Shown: positions 1 to 11,399 of the stretch, piece by piece
Numbering within the stretch: the first letter of the stretch is position 1
Layout of the letters: every line of letters begins with the position of its first letter
NCBI GenBank assembly: GCA_022495995.1
Contig: JAFEMH010001484.1
Location: forward strand, 248,001 to 312,000
Direction of reading: 5' to 3'
Length of the DNA stretch: 64,000 nt
DNA from: Adenophora triphylla var. japonica
Lineage: Eukaryota > Streptophyta > Magnoliopsida > Asterales > Campanulaceae
The notes under the pieces: model-generated
The model's database searches: none
Seen by the model: the letters and a program-made list of their open reading frames with translations, nothing else
What the model was told of the DNA's origin: nothing
Program-made: the position numbers and the translations under genes

Positions 1-59
1 AAAAACATTTTGCAGAAAATCATTTTCCGAAAAATATTTTACGCTAAACAAACGGAGCC
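1..59. mobile_element. 3' end of a Tourist-like MITE (left part outside window)
   Basis: The last bases, AAACAAACGGAGCC at 46-59 followed by TTA, match the end of the MITE that closes at 53575 (CAAACAAACGGAGCA then TTA). Both ends are preceded by the same kind of AAAATATTTT/AAAACATTTTCC sequence. Only the terminus lies in the window. A TTA target site fits PIF/Harbinger (Tourist) elements. Confidence 0.55.
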
Positions 60-310
60 TTAAATTTAAGTTGAGTTTGAGAGAAGAAAACACCAGAATT
101 TTAGGAATCACTCTTTGTACTACAAGTCTGCAAGTCCTCTCCTCCTCCTCTTTTCAAAAACTGTCAATTTTAGGAATCACTCTTTGTGTTGACGTAGGTG
201 TTGAAAAGTTAAATGTGGGAATCATATGCATATGATATGGGGTCAGATCAGAAGAATAACTAAATACCAAAGAATAAAGATTTGGCTACTTTCTCCTCTC
301 CCCCCGAAGT
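60..310. other. Non-coding stretch with a 20-bp direct repeat
   Basis: No convincing gene. The 20-mer TTTTAGGAATCACTCTTTGT occurs at 99-118 and again at 168-187, separated by a pyrimidine-rich spacer. Confidence 0.5.
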
Positions 311-318
311 GATTCGGT

Positions 319-1509
319 TAGGGGTGTAAATGGTTCGATTTGGAGGAATTTAGAGATCAAATCGCTACTAATCGATTTGGAGAAATCCCAAACCAAATCA
401 AATCGTAGAAATTTTCAAACCGAACTGAACCGAACCACCTCGGTTTGATTCGGTTCGATCTCAAACCGCGGTTTAAAAAACGGTTCAAACTGTGGTTCAA
501 ACCGCGGTTCAAACCCCAAATCGTGGAAAATTTAGACATTCAAAATCTGGGATCTTGAATTGTGTCATGAAAACTGAATAAATGAAGTCAATTATGATGA
601 AGGGAGTGTATAGTTAAACAAAAAAGGGAATCAAGGAGAACAGATCTGAAAATTAGACATTCATTCTGGCTTTAACATAAAATAATAACTATCTGAAGTA
701 AGCAGGAAAAAAAAAACTCAGGCTTGCATTGTCAAAGGAAGGAGATAATAACCTTGTTAGTACGTTCAAGGACATCGGTTTTGGCTTTAGAACGCCAAGA
801 GCGAGACCACCGAACGAGCTTCTTCCAGGCAATCTGACCACTCTGCTACGGTCTTTCGTTCGCTCCAGTGAGAATTTAGGTTTTATCAGTAGTGGCGGAG
901 ACGGCAGCGATGGCGCCGGTGGTACGATTGGTTCGACCGTCGAAGCGGTTGGAAAAACGCTTGAGGTGTTGGAGTGAGGAGATGGGACAATTAGAGGTGG
1001 AAATTTGGGTTTTGGGGAGAGATTATGTGCTACGATTAATAATCTTAAACTTGAGTTTTGGTTTCGTTGGGATTTGGAGGAGAAGATTGAGCTTGAAAAC
1101 GGCAATGGCGGTGGCTTTGAGAGAAGAGAGAGAAATGGAAATGAAAATAATGAGGAGAGGCTGGGTGAGATGCTCTACTCAACTAGGGGTTACACAAAAT
1201 CAAAGGTGGAGATCAAATGTAAACTTAGAATGGATGGCTATAATTTCGGTTTGGGGTGGTTTCATGGTTCGGTTTCGCGGTTCCAAACCGCGATTCGGTT
1301 TCGCGGTTCCAAACCGCGGTTCGGTCTGAATAGTTCGGTTCGGTTTGGTTTAGTTTCGGGGTGTCAGACCGTGAGCTGAACCGAACCGCATGATTTATTG
1401 ATTTTCTAAACCGAGCTGAACCGTTTGTGACAGAAAACCGAACCAAACCACGTGGTTTGGTTCGGTTCGATTTCGAACCACGGTTCAAACCAAACCGCTG
1501 ACAGCCCTA
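319..1509. mobile_element. Non-autonomous hAT-type DNA transposon
   Basis: The left end is TAGGGGTGTAAATGG (319-333); the right end reads, on the opposite strand, TAGGGCTGTCAGCGG (1495-1509). This gives a short imperfect terminal inverted repeat of the hAT kind. An exact 8-bp direct repeat, GATTCGGT, flanks the element at 311-318 and 1510-1517, the duplication length made by hAT transposases. Both subterminal zones (319-500 and 1225-1500) are filled with alternating GGTTCGGTTCG and AACCGCGGTTC blocks on both strands, as expected for transposase-binding subterminal repeats. No transposase is encoded in its 1191 bp, so it would need one supplied in trans. Confidence 0.85.
540..1220 (-). other. 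Gene-like segment carried inside the hAT element
   Basis: The centre of the element lacks the GGTTCGG repeats and has a different base composition. On the minus strand a stop-free stretch (about 1105 to 689) reads as a Ser/Pro-rich, then basic, sequence containing LERTKDRSRVVRLPGRSSFG. It is preceded by a CT-rich tract resembling a 5' leader and followed by a T-rich tract ending in TTCAG. It has no ATG start in that frame and I do not recognise the protein. It may be a captured host gene fragment (Pack-type), or ordinary filler that happens to be open. Confidence 0.35.
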
Positions 1510-1517
1510 GATTCGGT

Positions 1518-1930
1518 ACAAGAGAGATAGCACAACCAACAAAGATCGAGAACAATAATCTCGATCTAAAGCAAAATATCAAAACAGCCCAACAATACTA
1601 TTCAGAAACTCTGCAGCCAACTTGAATCAGAATATCACCTTACTGGAGACCTGAAAACTCGATCGAAATGATTGGGATCGAAGCTCTGTCTCTTACAAGA
1701 ATTCTGGAAGAAAAACCAGTTCCATCGGATGGCTAACGAACTCGGAATCACGAACAAAAGATTGTTGCGTTGAGAAGAACTTCTACTCGGGAAATATGCT
1801 GTTTTGTTCTGCACCTGCTCTGTTCCTCTCCGTACCAGCAAAAAAAAAATCTCACAGTAATTCACCTATTAAAACCCTAATAGACTAAAAAAAGAGATAA
1901 TTTTTTTAGGTTTTATGTTATTTAAAAAAC
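1518..1930. other. Unassigned non-coding DNA
   Basis: No gene, no terminal repeats and no similarity to other parts of the window was seen. It contains A-rich runs near 1840-1940. Confidence 0.4.
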
Positions 1931-1966
1931 ATAAAAAAAACGTTAATTTTTCTCTAACTTAGGAAA

Positions 1967-3193
1967 TGTTGGAAAAATTGGGTGTATTTAAAAAATAGCT
2001 TTGAAAAAGAAAACGGGACGGAAAAATTATTTTTCTAAAATAAAATAAGTCGAGTCAAGAGTTTGACTCTTTTTCCGTAAGACAATATTGCACCGTATAC
2101 GAGTGCTCACGGTCTACGGCAATTGTCCCCAAGATACAACGACTTTCGGAATTTCAGATTGCAGCACAACAACTCTGAAACTATCGGGCGAACTACTGAA
2201 TACTCGGGATTTTCTTGGACTCAAAAGTAAGACTTCTGAATGCTAGGATGCTTTAGAGAATAGAATGCTTGAATGATTTGGATGGGAATGAAATGAGGAG
2301 GAGGGGGCTATTTATAGTTATTGAAGAGATGGGATGTCTATTGGGAATAGACACAAATTGCACCCGTTAAATTTGGACCGTTGGATCTAAGAAAATTGGA
2401 TGGAGGAGATCTGCTGGGTCGACCCTAGTAGCCTTGACCCGCCTCTTCCAATAGACACGGGTCGCCCTATGTCTTTTCAAGAACCATCACAATCCAAATG
2501 CTCCAACCGGATCCGCCAGCCCAATTGCCATTCGGCCCAACCCAGGCGGCCCAAACCAAGCCAGCCAAGCATCCGCCGGCCCACTTTGGACCATGCTGAA
2601 CCTCTGCCCAAACCATCCCACATCCATGATTCGGCTGTCCCAATCCCATTAGCCCAGCCGAGCCATACCCATCTGATCCGCACCGAGCCGAATTCCGTCA
2701 AAAGTTTAAGGCTCCTCAGCTCCCAGCGACCGATGCATACGAAGTGCAAAGTGCGCCCTAAACCGCCCATTCCGCCCTTCGCGCGCTTCGCGGGTTAAGG
2801 GTCCAATTTGAACTTGAACAAAACTAGCTCAATAGCCCACTTGGATGCATGGTTGGCCCAATGGTCCAACTAGGTTGGCCCAAGGAGATCAACTTGATAT
2901 CTCCTTCCTTGGATGCTCACATTAATAAAGTGGAGTAACTTCCCTTTTCCTAGCAATGTGGGATATGGATTTTCCATTCCAACTTCTCTTCAATTAACAA
3001 CTTTAAGTTGCTCACTTTAACCATTAATTTCTCATTCACCCGAAATTGGTTTTGAGAAAATAAATATATCATTTTAATCTACACTAAATGTAGATTAATT
3101 ATTTGCAACTTATTTCTATTTTTACAAAATAGAAACTTCTAGAAACTTGGTCAAATATTGGTCAAACACCAATAATACTACCAATTTCTAACA
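1967..3193 (-). repeat. Ty1/copia 3' LTR, duplicated copy
   Basis: Bounded by TGTTGGAAAAATTGGG and CCAATTTCTAACA, so on the minus strand it starts TGTTAGAAATTGG and ends CCAACA. It is 1227 bp. Sister copies lie at 13445-14668 and 29642-30857. GGAAA precedes it at 1962-1966, the same target duplication seen outside 13445 and 30857. It contains the minus-strand TATA box CTATAAATAG. Confidence 0.9.
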
Positions 3194-3516
3194 ATTCCCC
3201 ACATGAATGAAATTAATGCATGAATGCAGACTTTCAAGAAAATCCTGACGAACTGTTACCTCATCGGGGTAGGTAGCTTTCGGCTTTGAACCATCCCTAG
3301 TAAGATGCTATCGGATTTACTTGGCACATTCGGATGAACGCGATGTCTTGAACTGATCAGCATTTTGTGTAAACCAAGACAATAACATTTACACGATAAC
3401 AATTCTGATATCTTTCGTTCTCACGTTGTGTCCAATTCGGCCCTGGACCATATCTTGGATTCATAAGTGTTTTCTATTAGAAGCGGCCAAACTTCTTCAC
3501 TTATATAGGTGATCTC
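3194..3516 (-). mobile_element. 3' internal end of the copia element, with polypurine tract
   Basis: Immediately next to the LTR, the minus strand reads CATGTGGGGAAT before TGTTAGAA, a polypurine tract primer for plus-strand synthesis. The rest is non-coding 3' internal sequence, identical in kind to 14669-14988. It ends at ATCTC (3512-3516), the target duplication of the Athila insertion. Confidence 0.75.
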
Positions 3517-4858
3517 TGATGGATGTGTTTTTACACATCTAAATTAGGTACTCCTACTCTTATTTCTTGTGAAATTCTTGAGTAAAAGGTTATTTTAATG
3601 TATTTTCTAGTGTTTTTGTGAGTACAGGTTAATTAGGTGACAAATTATGGATTCAAGTGAAGAAAGGAACAAAAATGGAGCGGAGATCTGTTGGAAAGTG
3701 AAAAAGGACTTGTGAGGCATTTTAAGAAGTCAAGGAGCCTTTCTGCTGGAGGATCAAAAGGGAATTATGGAAGGAAAAAGGAGCAAGGCTGGAATGCAGG
3801 GTGGGCGCACGCCTGGAAGGGGTGGTCGCACGCCCAAAACTCTCAGATTGAAGGCAGGCGCACGCCTGGAATAGTGGGTGCACGCCCAGTGGTGCCGGGC
3901 TGAAAGAGAGTGTTTCCTTATTTTGAAAGGATTTTTGAGATCCTTGGCAGATTTTAATGGATCTTTTGAATCCCTTTTCCTAGTCATTGAAGGATTGTTT
4001 TTAGGATTATATATATTCCTATTATGATTATTATTAGACACTTTGGATTATTATTTTCTTGCCTAGGCTTGTGAAGGATTTGGAGGATTTCGGATTTTGA
4101 AGGTTTTTGTTCTTTTTCTAGGTTTGATGCATTGTTATTATTATTCATATTTTGTGGTTGTGATCATGAATATGAGTAGCTAAGTTTCCTTTTCATGGAT
4201 TGGATGTAGTAATTGTTGAACCTCTATGCTAATTCAAGTTTGAATTCTTCCAAACTCTTTCATTCTTATTTGATGAATTAATTATCATTCTTTAATTTGT
4301 TTTAGACTGTTGCACTACCGTGGACGGTTTATTTAAAGTACACTAATTCATCGATTAGGTTGGATTGTTGACCTACCGGAATACAATACAACTTAGACTC
4401 ATATATTTCTTGTGAACTTAATGAATTTCTTGAATGTTGTTTTGACCTACCGGAATTGATAACAAGATAGAAATATTGGGGTTGCAATCCGCACACCAAA
4501 CGTCCCAACCCTTAACTAAGTGAAAGAGTCTTTGAATGAAATTGTTATTTTTCTTAGTAAAATCATTAGCATAGAGGGGATGCAATTATGAAATCCAATC
4601 CGTGAATTTCTTTGATCTGATTAAATCCTAGTTTCTTGCTTTCTTGTTTTCTTCAATTAAATAGTTTAATTTCTCGTTTTAGTAATTTAGTTAATAAATC
4701 AAATCAAAAACCCCATTTTGTTACTTTCTGCATTAATTAAATCAACTTGTTAAAGCACACGAGTCTCTGTGGTTCGACCCTTACTTTTGTACGTTGCTAC
4801 TTCGGTAACTTGTACACTTGCAAGGTATTTTTATTACACAGTGGAATTTTCTCCATCA
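3517..4858 (+). repeat. Athila 5' LTR
   Basis: It starts TGATGGATGTG and ends TTCTCCATCA, giving the inverted ends TGATGGA/TCCATCA; 1342 bp. It is preceded by ATCTC. A TATATATA box lies at 4008-4015. Upstream of it, between about 3800 and 3900, four GC-rich units of the type GGGCGCACGCCTGG occur. The sister LTR is 14989-16332. Confidence 0.92.
3803..3893. repeat. GC-rich imperfect repeats in the Athila LTR
   Basis: Four units vary around GGGCGCACGCC / GGTCGCACGCCC / GGGTGCACGCCC. They are strongly CpG-rich in an otherwise AT-rich LTR. The same motif family reappears in the internal region at 10824-10913 as GGGCGTGCGCCTGG. Confidence 0.75.
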
Positions 4859-4864
4859 AGTTTT

Positions 4865-4883
4865 TGGCGCCGTTGCCGGGGAC
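4865..4883 (+). promoter_or_regulatory. Primer binding site (tRNA-Asp type) of Athila
   Basis: TGGCGCCGTTGCCGGGGAC lies 6 bp after the LTR. It is complementary to the 3' end of plant tRNA-Asp (CCA plus acceptor stem) with about one mismatch, the usual primer of Athila elements. Minus-strand DNA synthesis would start here. Confidence 0.85.
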
Positions 4884-4919
4884 TTGTTGTGATTTTTAAC
4901 AAGTTTATTTAATCGGTGC

Positions 4920-6725
4920 ATGTTTGGTCGCCGCTCATTGGATCCTAACTTGGTTCCTTTGAACGACGATATAGACAGAATTGAGAGAGGCATTCCCTCT
5001 ACTCAAGAGAGCGATACTGATTCCTCAAACTGGCCACACCGAGACAGAGGTAACTTTGAGTGAATTGGAAACTTCTTCCACCGAGGGAGAAGAATTTGAA
5101 ATTGAAATGGCTTTACAAGCACCCACCATGGATGCCTTCTCTAGGCCGCGGGTGGACACATCTGTGTCATGCATTGTATTGAATGAGGCAACTAAAAGTT
5201 ATGAGGTAAAAGGCCATCTGTTTAACATGATCCCTCAATTTCATGGCCTTGCCTCTGAAGATTCTTTGAATTTCTTAAGGGAGTATATGATGATTGTGTC
5301 GAGTTTCCCATTGAGAGACGGTGTGACTGATGAGCACTTAAGACTAAAATGCTTTCCCTTTGCTTTGAGGGATAATGCTAAGCAGTGGCTCATGTTGCTC
5401 CCACCTAGGAGCATTAATACTTGGGATGAATTGCATGATAAATTTTTGAGAAAATACTTCCCACATGCCACATTAGCCACCTTTAGACAGAAAATCATTG
5501 GGTTCACACAGGACTCATTTGAGGCATTTCATGAAGCATGGGACAGATTTAAGATGCTCCTGGTGCAATGTCCCCATCACAATTTCCCTTTGCCTTTATT
5601 GCATCAAACTTTCTATGGGGGATTGACACAAGTCGATCAGGCTATGGTTGATAATGCAGCTGGAGGTTCTTTAGGAGCCAAAACTGCGGAAGAGACCCAA
5701 GATCTTTTTGAGAGATTATCATCTAATTCGCAACAAAAAGGGTCAAGGGGTAAAACCAATGGTGTGAATGGAGTAGGAATGAATGATGAGCTTGCTAAAC
5801 AAATTGCACTCTTAAATCAAAGATTTGATACATTGGCCATGAATAATACTTCCAATTTTGCTTCCAATGTGTCATCTGTTGGTAATACCATGCATGATAG
5901 TTGTGTAACTTGTGGATCTAACACCCATTCTTATGAAGTTTGCCCCACCACTAGTCCCCATTTGTATAATCATGAGCGAGTACAGCGATGCAAGGATATA
6001 TGCAGAGGTTCCCACGTAACAATCCATTTTCGCGGACATACAATCCTGGATGGGGGAAGCACCCTAATTTTTCTTGGGGAGGTAATCAACAGCCGAATAA
6101 ACCTCTCCATCCCCAACCACCACCGCAGGGGCCTTATGAAAGGAAGAAAGAGCCTTGGGAAGAGGCAATGGATCGGATGAGAGCGGAGCAACTCCAAGCG
6201 AGGGCAGAACAGCAGCAAGCAAACAACAATCAAGCTGCCAATGAAAAGTTGGAGACCCAAATGGGTCAATTGGCGGAGGCATTACGGGGACGACAACCGG
6301 GTATGTTTCCTAGCCAAGGGGAGCAAGCAAAGGCCATCTTCACCCTACGTGGTGGCAAACGGGTAGACAATCGGGTAGCTTCTCCTTCTTCTCCTCCTAC
6401 GCCCCCTCTTGTTGACTCCTGTTTGTGGAACCTCCTGTTGTGGAAAATGTTGTTGTGGAGGATGTTGTGTCTAATGATGAGGGTACTAATGGATTGGGAC
6501 AAAATGTGAATGTAGAAAAGTCCAACCCCAAGCCATATGTGCCCCCTGTTCCTTTCCCGGGCAGATTCTTGAGGAACAAACTTGATCACCAAATGAAAGA
6601 ATTGATTGACATGTTTTCAAAAGTTAACATAAATTTGCCTTTGTTAAATGTGATCAAGAATGTTCTGCGTATGCCAAATTCTTCAAGGAACTTAATTCCA
6701 AGAAAATTCAGTATGGGAAAGATGA
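4920..6725 (+). pseudogene. gag: Athila gag, frameshifted
   Basis: Structural (capsid/nucleocapsid) protein of the element. The likely start is the ATG at 4920 (MFGRRSLDPNLVP...), but that frame stops near 5060 and the gag domain continues in another frame. The domain, at about 5100-5720, contains CFPFALRDNAKQWLMLLPP and KFLRKYFPHATLATFRQKI, typical of the retrotransposon gag family in Athila. A zinc knuckle of the form C-x2-C-x4-H-x4-C (CVTCGSNTHSYEVC) is at about 5905-5945. A further frame change near 5990 leads to a Gln/Pro-rich linker (about 5990-6500), with another change before 6730. At least three breaks separate the pieces; some could be base-call errors. Confidence 0.8.
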
Positions 6726-6729
6726 GAAA

Positions 6730-7640
6730 TTGTTTTTGGGTGAGAATGCGAGCGCTGTAGTAAAACATAGTCTTCCACCGAAAATGAAAGATCCCGGGAG
6801 TTTTCTAATTTCCATTACTTTGGGGGATTCTCACACGGTGAGAGCTATGCTCGATCTTGGGGCAAGCATTAATTTGTTGCCATATTACATGTATCTTGAG
6901 TTGGGTTTGCCCGAGCTAAAACCCACTATGATGGCCCTACAACTCGCTGATCGGTCCATAAAAAGACCATTGGGCATCGTAGAGGATGTTTTAGTTCAAG
7001 TGGGGTCATTAATCATTCCTGTGGATTTTGTGGTCCTAGAGATGCCTCGCGGTGAGGGTAGTCGCCGTGATTCACCCATTTTGCTTGGGAGACCATTCAT
7101 GGCAACGACCAACACCGTAATTAATGTTGCCAGTGGCACTCTCTCCATGACAGTCGCAAGTGAAAAAATTGAAATAAATGTTTTTGAGGTAATGAAGAAT
7201 GTGGTTGGTCATGATGAGTCTTGCATGTTTGTTGATGAGTTTGATGAGGTTGATGATTGTGTGCGTGAGATTGCATGGCATGAAAGGGATTGTGAGGAGT
7301 TAGAGTCATTGATTTCAATGGGCGGTGAGAAAGCTAGGGATAATGCGGACGCTCAACCCGATGTCGTGGATAAGGCCGACGAGCACCATCCTAGTGATGG
7401 CCCGTTTCACCCCCTAGGCCACTTCAATGAGAAGTTGGCGCCTTCTATTGTGATTCCCCCAGTCCTTGAGTTGAAAGTCCTCCCGTCAAATTTAAAATAT
7501 GCATTTTTAGGAGAGGGAGAGACTTTACCTGTCATAATTGCATCGGATTTGTCCACTGACCAAGAGGCCCAATTGATTGCTGTTTTGTGTGAATATAAAG
7601 AGGCCATTGGGTGGACATTGAAAGACATTAAGGGAATTAG
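6730..7640 (+). pseudogene. pro: Athila aspartic protease and pol linker
   Basis: Open segment with the retropepsin core MLDLGASINLLPYYMYLELG and the later flap/loop region ILLGRPFMATTNTVI. Athila proteases normally use the DLGAS form seen here in place of D(T/S)G, so this is not a sign of decay. A low-complexity acidic linker follows (about 7200-7420) and leads into the reverse transcriptase. The frame to the RT breaks near 7650. Confidence 0.8.
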
Positions 7641-7649
7641 TCCCACAAT

Positions 7650-10384
7650 GTGCATGCGAGAATCCATCTCTTGGATGATGCTAAACCTTCTAGGGAGAGA
7701 CAATCGGAGGCGAATCCTCACATGGAGGAAGCCGTGAGAAAGGAGGTCCTGAAATTGCTAGATGCGGGTATTATTTACCCAGTGGCTGAGAGTGAGTGGG
7801 TAAGCCCGGTACAAGTTGTACCAAAAAGATCGGGCATCACTGTAGTTCAGAACGAAAAAGGTGAGGATGTGCCCATGAGAGAAGTGACCGGTCTTAGGAT
7901 GTGTATTGACTTGAGAAAACTAAATGTTGCGACCAAGAAAGATCACTTTCCTTTGCCTTTTATTGATCAAATGTTAGAAAGATTGGCCGGTCACTCTTAC
8001 TATTGTTTTCTTGATGGCTTTTCTGGTATAATCAAATTGCCATAGCCCCTGAAGATCAGTCCAAAACCACCTTCACATGTCCATTCGGCACATACGCATT
8101 TAGGAGGATGCCCTTCGGGCTTTGCAATGCACCTGCGACATTTCAAAGGTGTATGACCTCCATTTTTTCGGATATGATTGAAAGGTGTGTTGAGGTTTTC
8201 ATGGATGATTTTTCTGTTATAGGAGATAGTTTTGATGATTGCTTAAAAAACTTGGAATCTGTTTTGAAAAGATGTTGTGAAACCAACCTGACGTTAAGTT
8301 GGGAAAAATGCCATTTTCTTGTAAAGCATGGAATTGTGTTGGGTCACATTGTGTCAAGTAAGGGGATTGAGGTCGATAGGGCTAAAATTGATGTGATTGC
8401 TAAATTACCTCCCCCGAATTCAGTCAAGGGTGTGCGAAGTTTCCTAGGGCATGCGGGTTTTTATAGGCGATTCATAAAAGATTTTTCAAAAATTTGTAAG
8501 CCTTTATGTAATCTGCTTGCCAAGGACACGGAGTTCATTTTTGACCAAGAGTGTGTTGATGCTTTCAATTTGCTTAAGGAAAAGTTGACATGTGCCCCCA
8601 TCCTTTCTAGTCCCAATTGGTCTCACCCTTTTGAGATCATGTGTGATGCCTCGGATTTTGCTATTGGGGCTGTTTTGGGACAAAGGGTAGACAAATTGCC
8701 TTCCGTGATTCATTATGCTAGTAGAACACTTAATGATGCACAACTGAATTATACCACAACTGAAAAAGAATTTCTAGCCGTTGTGTTTGCGTTGGAAAAG
8801 TTTCGTTCTTACTTGCTAGGGTCAAAGGTGATAATTTATTCTGACCATGCTGCATTGAAACATTTGTTGAATAAAAAGGATGCTAAACCTCATTTGTTGA
8901 GGTGGATGTTATTGTTACAAGAATTTGATGTTGAGATCCGAGACAAAAAGGGGAGTGAGAATGTGGTAGCGGATCATTTATCGAGGCTTGAGGACTATTC
9001 ATATCTTAATATCGAGGAGAGTGTGATTCCGGTTAATGAAAATTTTCCGGATGAACAACTTCTTGCCATACATGTCCAAGAACCTTGGTATGCAGACTTT
9101 GTCAATTATTTGGTGTCTAACATGATCCCACCACACTTCACCTATGATCAAAAACGTAAGTTCAGGTCTGATGTGAAATACTACATTTGGGATGACCCTT
9201 ATTTGTGGAAGATATGTCCGGATAATATTGTGAGGCGATGTGTGCCTGAGCATGAGCAAGAGAGTGTTTTGAAATTCTGTCATGAGCTCCATTGTGGTGG
9301 GCACTTTAGTGGTCAAAAGACCGCTAGAAAAGTTGTTCAATCTGGTCTGTATTGGCCCACAATTTTTAAGGATGCTCAAGAGTTCTATAAAAAGTGTGAT
9401 AGATGCCAACGTACTGGTGGCATAGGGAAGAGAGATGAGATGCCGTTACAACATAATCTTATTGTTGATATTTTTGATGTTTGGGGCATTGATTTCATGG
9501 GTCCGTTTCCCCCGTCCCACGGTTATTTGTACATACTTGTTGCGGTTGATTATGTTTCAAAGTGGGTGGAGGCAATTGCCACCCGAACTAATGATGCTAA
9601 TGTCGTTTGCAAGTTTGTTTGCGAGAATATTTTCAGCAGGTATGGCATGCCACGGGCAATAATCAGTGATCAAGGTACTCACTTCACCAATAAGAAGTTC
9701 AATTTATTGTTGAAAAAGTATGGGGTGGTGCATAAGCTTGCTACAAAGATATCATCCCCAAACTTCGGGACAGGTGGAGGTGAGCAATCGACAGATAAAG
9801 GGTGTTCTTGAGAAAACAGTGCGCCCCAACAGAAAGGATTGGGCACTAAAGTTGGGGGATGCATTGTGGGCATACAGAACTGCGTATAAAACACCAATTG
9901 GAATGAGCCCGTATAGGATTGTGTATGGGAAAGAATGTCATCTCCCGGTGGAGTTAGAACACAAGTCGTATTGGGCGGTCAAAGAATTGAACATGGACTT
10001 GAATGCAATGGGGAGAAGCGGTTGCTCGCACTTGATGAACTTGAGGAGCTCCGACAAGAGTCCTATGAGAGTGCTAAATTGTACAAAGAAAGGACCAAAC
10101 GCTATCATGACAAACACTTGAGGCCTAAATTTTTAAGGCCGGGTATGAAAGTCCTTCTTTTCAATTCAAGGTTGAAATTGTTTCCGGGAAAGTTATGTTC
10201 CAAGTGGTATGGGCCCTATGAAGTGGTTACTGTTTCTTCATTTGGAGCGGTTGAAATCAAGGATTTGAAAAGTGGGAGAACCTTCAAGGTGAATGGACAT
10301 CGTTTGAAGCCATATTACGAAGGGGTTTCAATTTTGGAGATGATTGATGTAGTCGAGTTGGTGGACCCCGAGGTGGCCACTTAA
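7650..10384 (+). pseudogene. pol: Athila pol: reverse transcriptase, RNase H, integrase
   Basis: RT begins with EWVSPVQVVPKRSG and has the catalytic FMDD at about 8200, preceded by [16 protein letters not shown]. RNase H has [11 protein letters not shown] and [10 protein letters not shown] (about 8840-8990). Integrase has a zinc-binding H/H/C/C region (CHELHCGG...CDRCQRT), then the core with [19 protein letters not shown] and a later [11 protein letters not shown] helix carrying the Glu. The reading frame breaks at about 8026 (one T short in GGTATAATC), near 9755, and at about 10011 (one G short in a G-run); repairing these would join everything to a stop at 10382-10384. No chromodomain is seen, as expected for Athila. 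It acts in cytoplasmic virus-like particles and then the nucleus. Confidence 0.88.
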
Positions 10385-10400
10385 TTCCATTGGGGCATGA

Positions 10401-10450
10401 CGTCGAGCTTAACGACGATAACCAAAGCGCTAACTGGGAGGCAACCCAAT
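10401..10450 (+). other. Conserved Athila post-pol motif
   Basis: CGTCGAGCTTAACGACGATA followed by AAGCGCTAACTGGGAGGCAA is the non-coding signature that follows pol in Athila elements. Its role is not known to me. Confidence 0.7.
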
Positions 10451-10555
10451 GTAGGTAATATTTACTGCTTTCCGTATTTTTCTTTTCCGTTATTATCATC
10501 CTTGCAGTTGGATTGTGTTGTGTTTTCTTGGTTCATGCTATGAGGACATAGCATG

Positions 10556-11395
10556 ATTTAAGTGTGGGGGGGTGATGGCATTTATATAAAAAAAAAAATT
10601 TGCTTTTATTGTGTTATTTTGTTTATTTTAATTGATCCCTTTACTTTTGTTTTAATTTTCCTTATGATTTTAGTTATTTAGCAGATCTTATGCTTGGGTT
10701 TTATTTTTAGTAGTGATGTGTAGATGTTATTCGCCAACCAATGGAAGGAAGTGGAACTAATGTGGCAACAATAGAGATAATGCAAGAAAAAGAAAAAAAA
10801 AATGAAAAATGGTGAAAATTGAAGTGGGCGTGCGCCTGGCCAGGGTGGGCGTGCGCCTGTTTCTCTCAGCATAGAATTGGGCGTGCGCCTGGGGAAATTG
10901 GTCGTGCGCCCGGGGTGTGTGGACCGGTCAAAATTAGGGGTAGTGTAATAAGGAAAGGACGTACTTCCTTTTTTTTTAAAACCCTTGCAACCGCCCCCCC
11001 CTTTTTTCTCTCTCTAGCTCGGCTCCTTCCCCCCTTCTCTCTAAAAATTGCATCCCTAAACTCTCAAATCCACCATTGTTGTTTATTAAATCCTCACCTA
11101 CACCCATTATCCTCCCTCCAAAACGGATTTACACCACTAAAGCCTCAATCTTTGGACCAAAATCAAAGAAATTTCATGGAGTGAAGCAAAGAGGTGGGTT
11201 TGTTGATTGGAAGCATTGGAAGCCAAATTGAAGGAAGGTTCTTGTGGGGAAAGTGTTGAAAGGATAAGCTTTACCGACTTCTCCATCTTCTCCATCTCCG
11301 GCGAATATTCCGGCCAACTCCGGCCATTTTTCCGGCGACCCTCTGCAGTGGAAGTAAGTTTTCTTGTTAATTCTTGTAAGTTTTCGGGGATAAGA
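10556..11395 (+). other. Athila non-coding spacer with G-tract and GC-rich repeats
   Basis: Contains a polypurine tract (AAGTGTGGGGGGGTG at 10559) resembling an internal second polypurine tract. At 10824-10913 it has four units around GGGCGTGCGCCTGG, related to the LTR repeats at 3803. A CT-rich stretch near 10990-11040 is followed by a short leader-like region before the env-position ORF. Confidence 0.6.
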
Positions 11396-11399
11396 AACA

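Larger units (their letters stand above)
1931..4858. repeat. Large direct duplication, copy 1 (pairs with 13408-16332)
   Basis: From the A-run at 1933 onward, the flank, the copia LTR, its neighbouring internal DNA and the Athila LTR are repeated nearly base for base from 13408 to 16332. The shared part includes about 25 bp outside the copia LTR (TTAATTTTTCTCTAACTTAG), so the duplication covers the insertion locus and is not an independent insertion. The left junction is an A-run in both copies (microhomology). After 4858 the copies diverge: copy 1 runs into Athila internal DNA, copy 2 into copia DNA. Confidence 0.9.

Noticed and set aside
2400..2798. Open frame of about 130 codons (MEEICWVDPSSLD...) kept in all three copia A LTR copies (also 13878 and 30074), antisense to the element
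   Set aside because: The sequence is a compositionally biased Pro/Ser/His/Arg stretch in C-rich LTR DNA. In the copy at 13878 part of it is in another frame between indels, so the protein itself is not conserved; similarity is explained by LTR descent.
3691..3903. Open frame in the Athila LTR
   Set aside because: Lies in non-coding U3-like sequence and its C-terminal half differs in frame in the second copy (15163).
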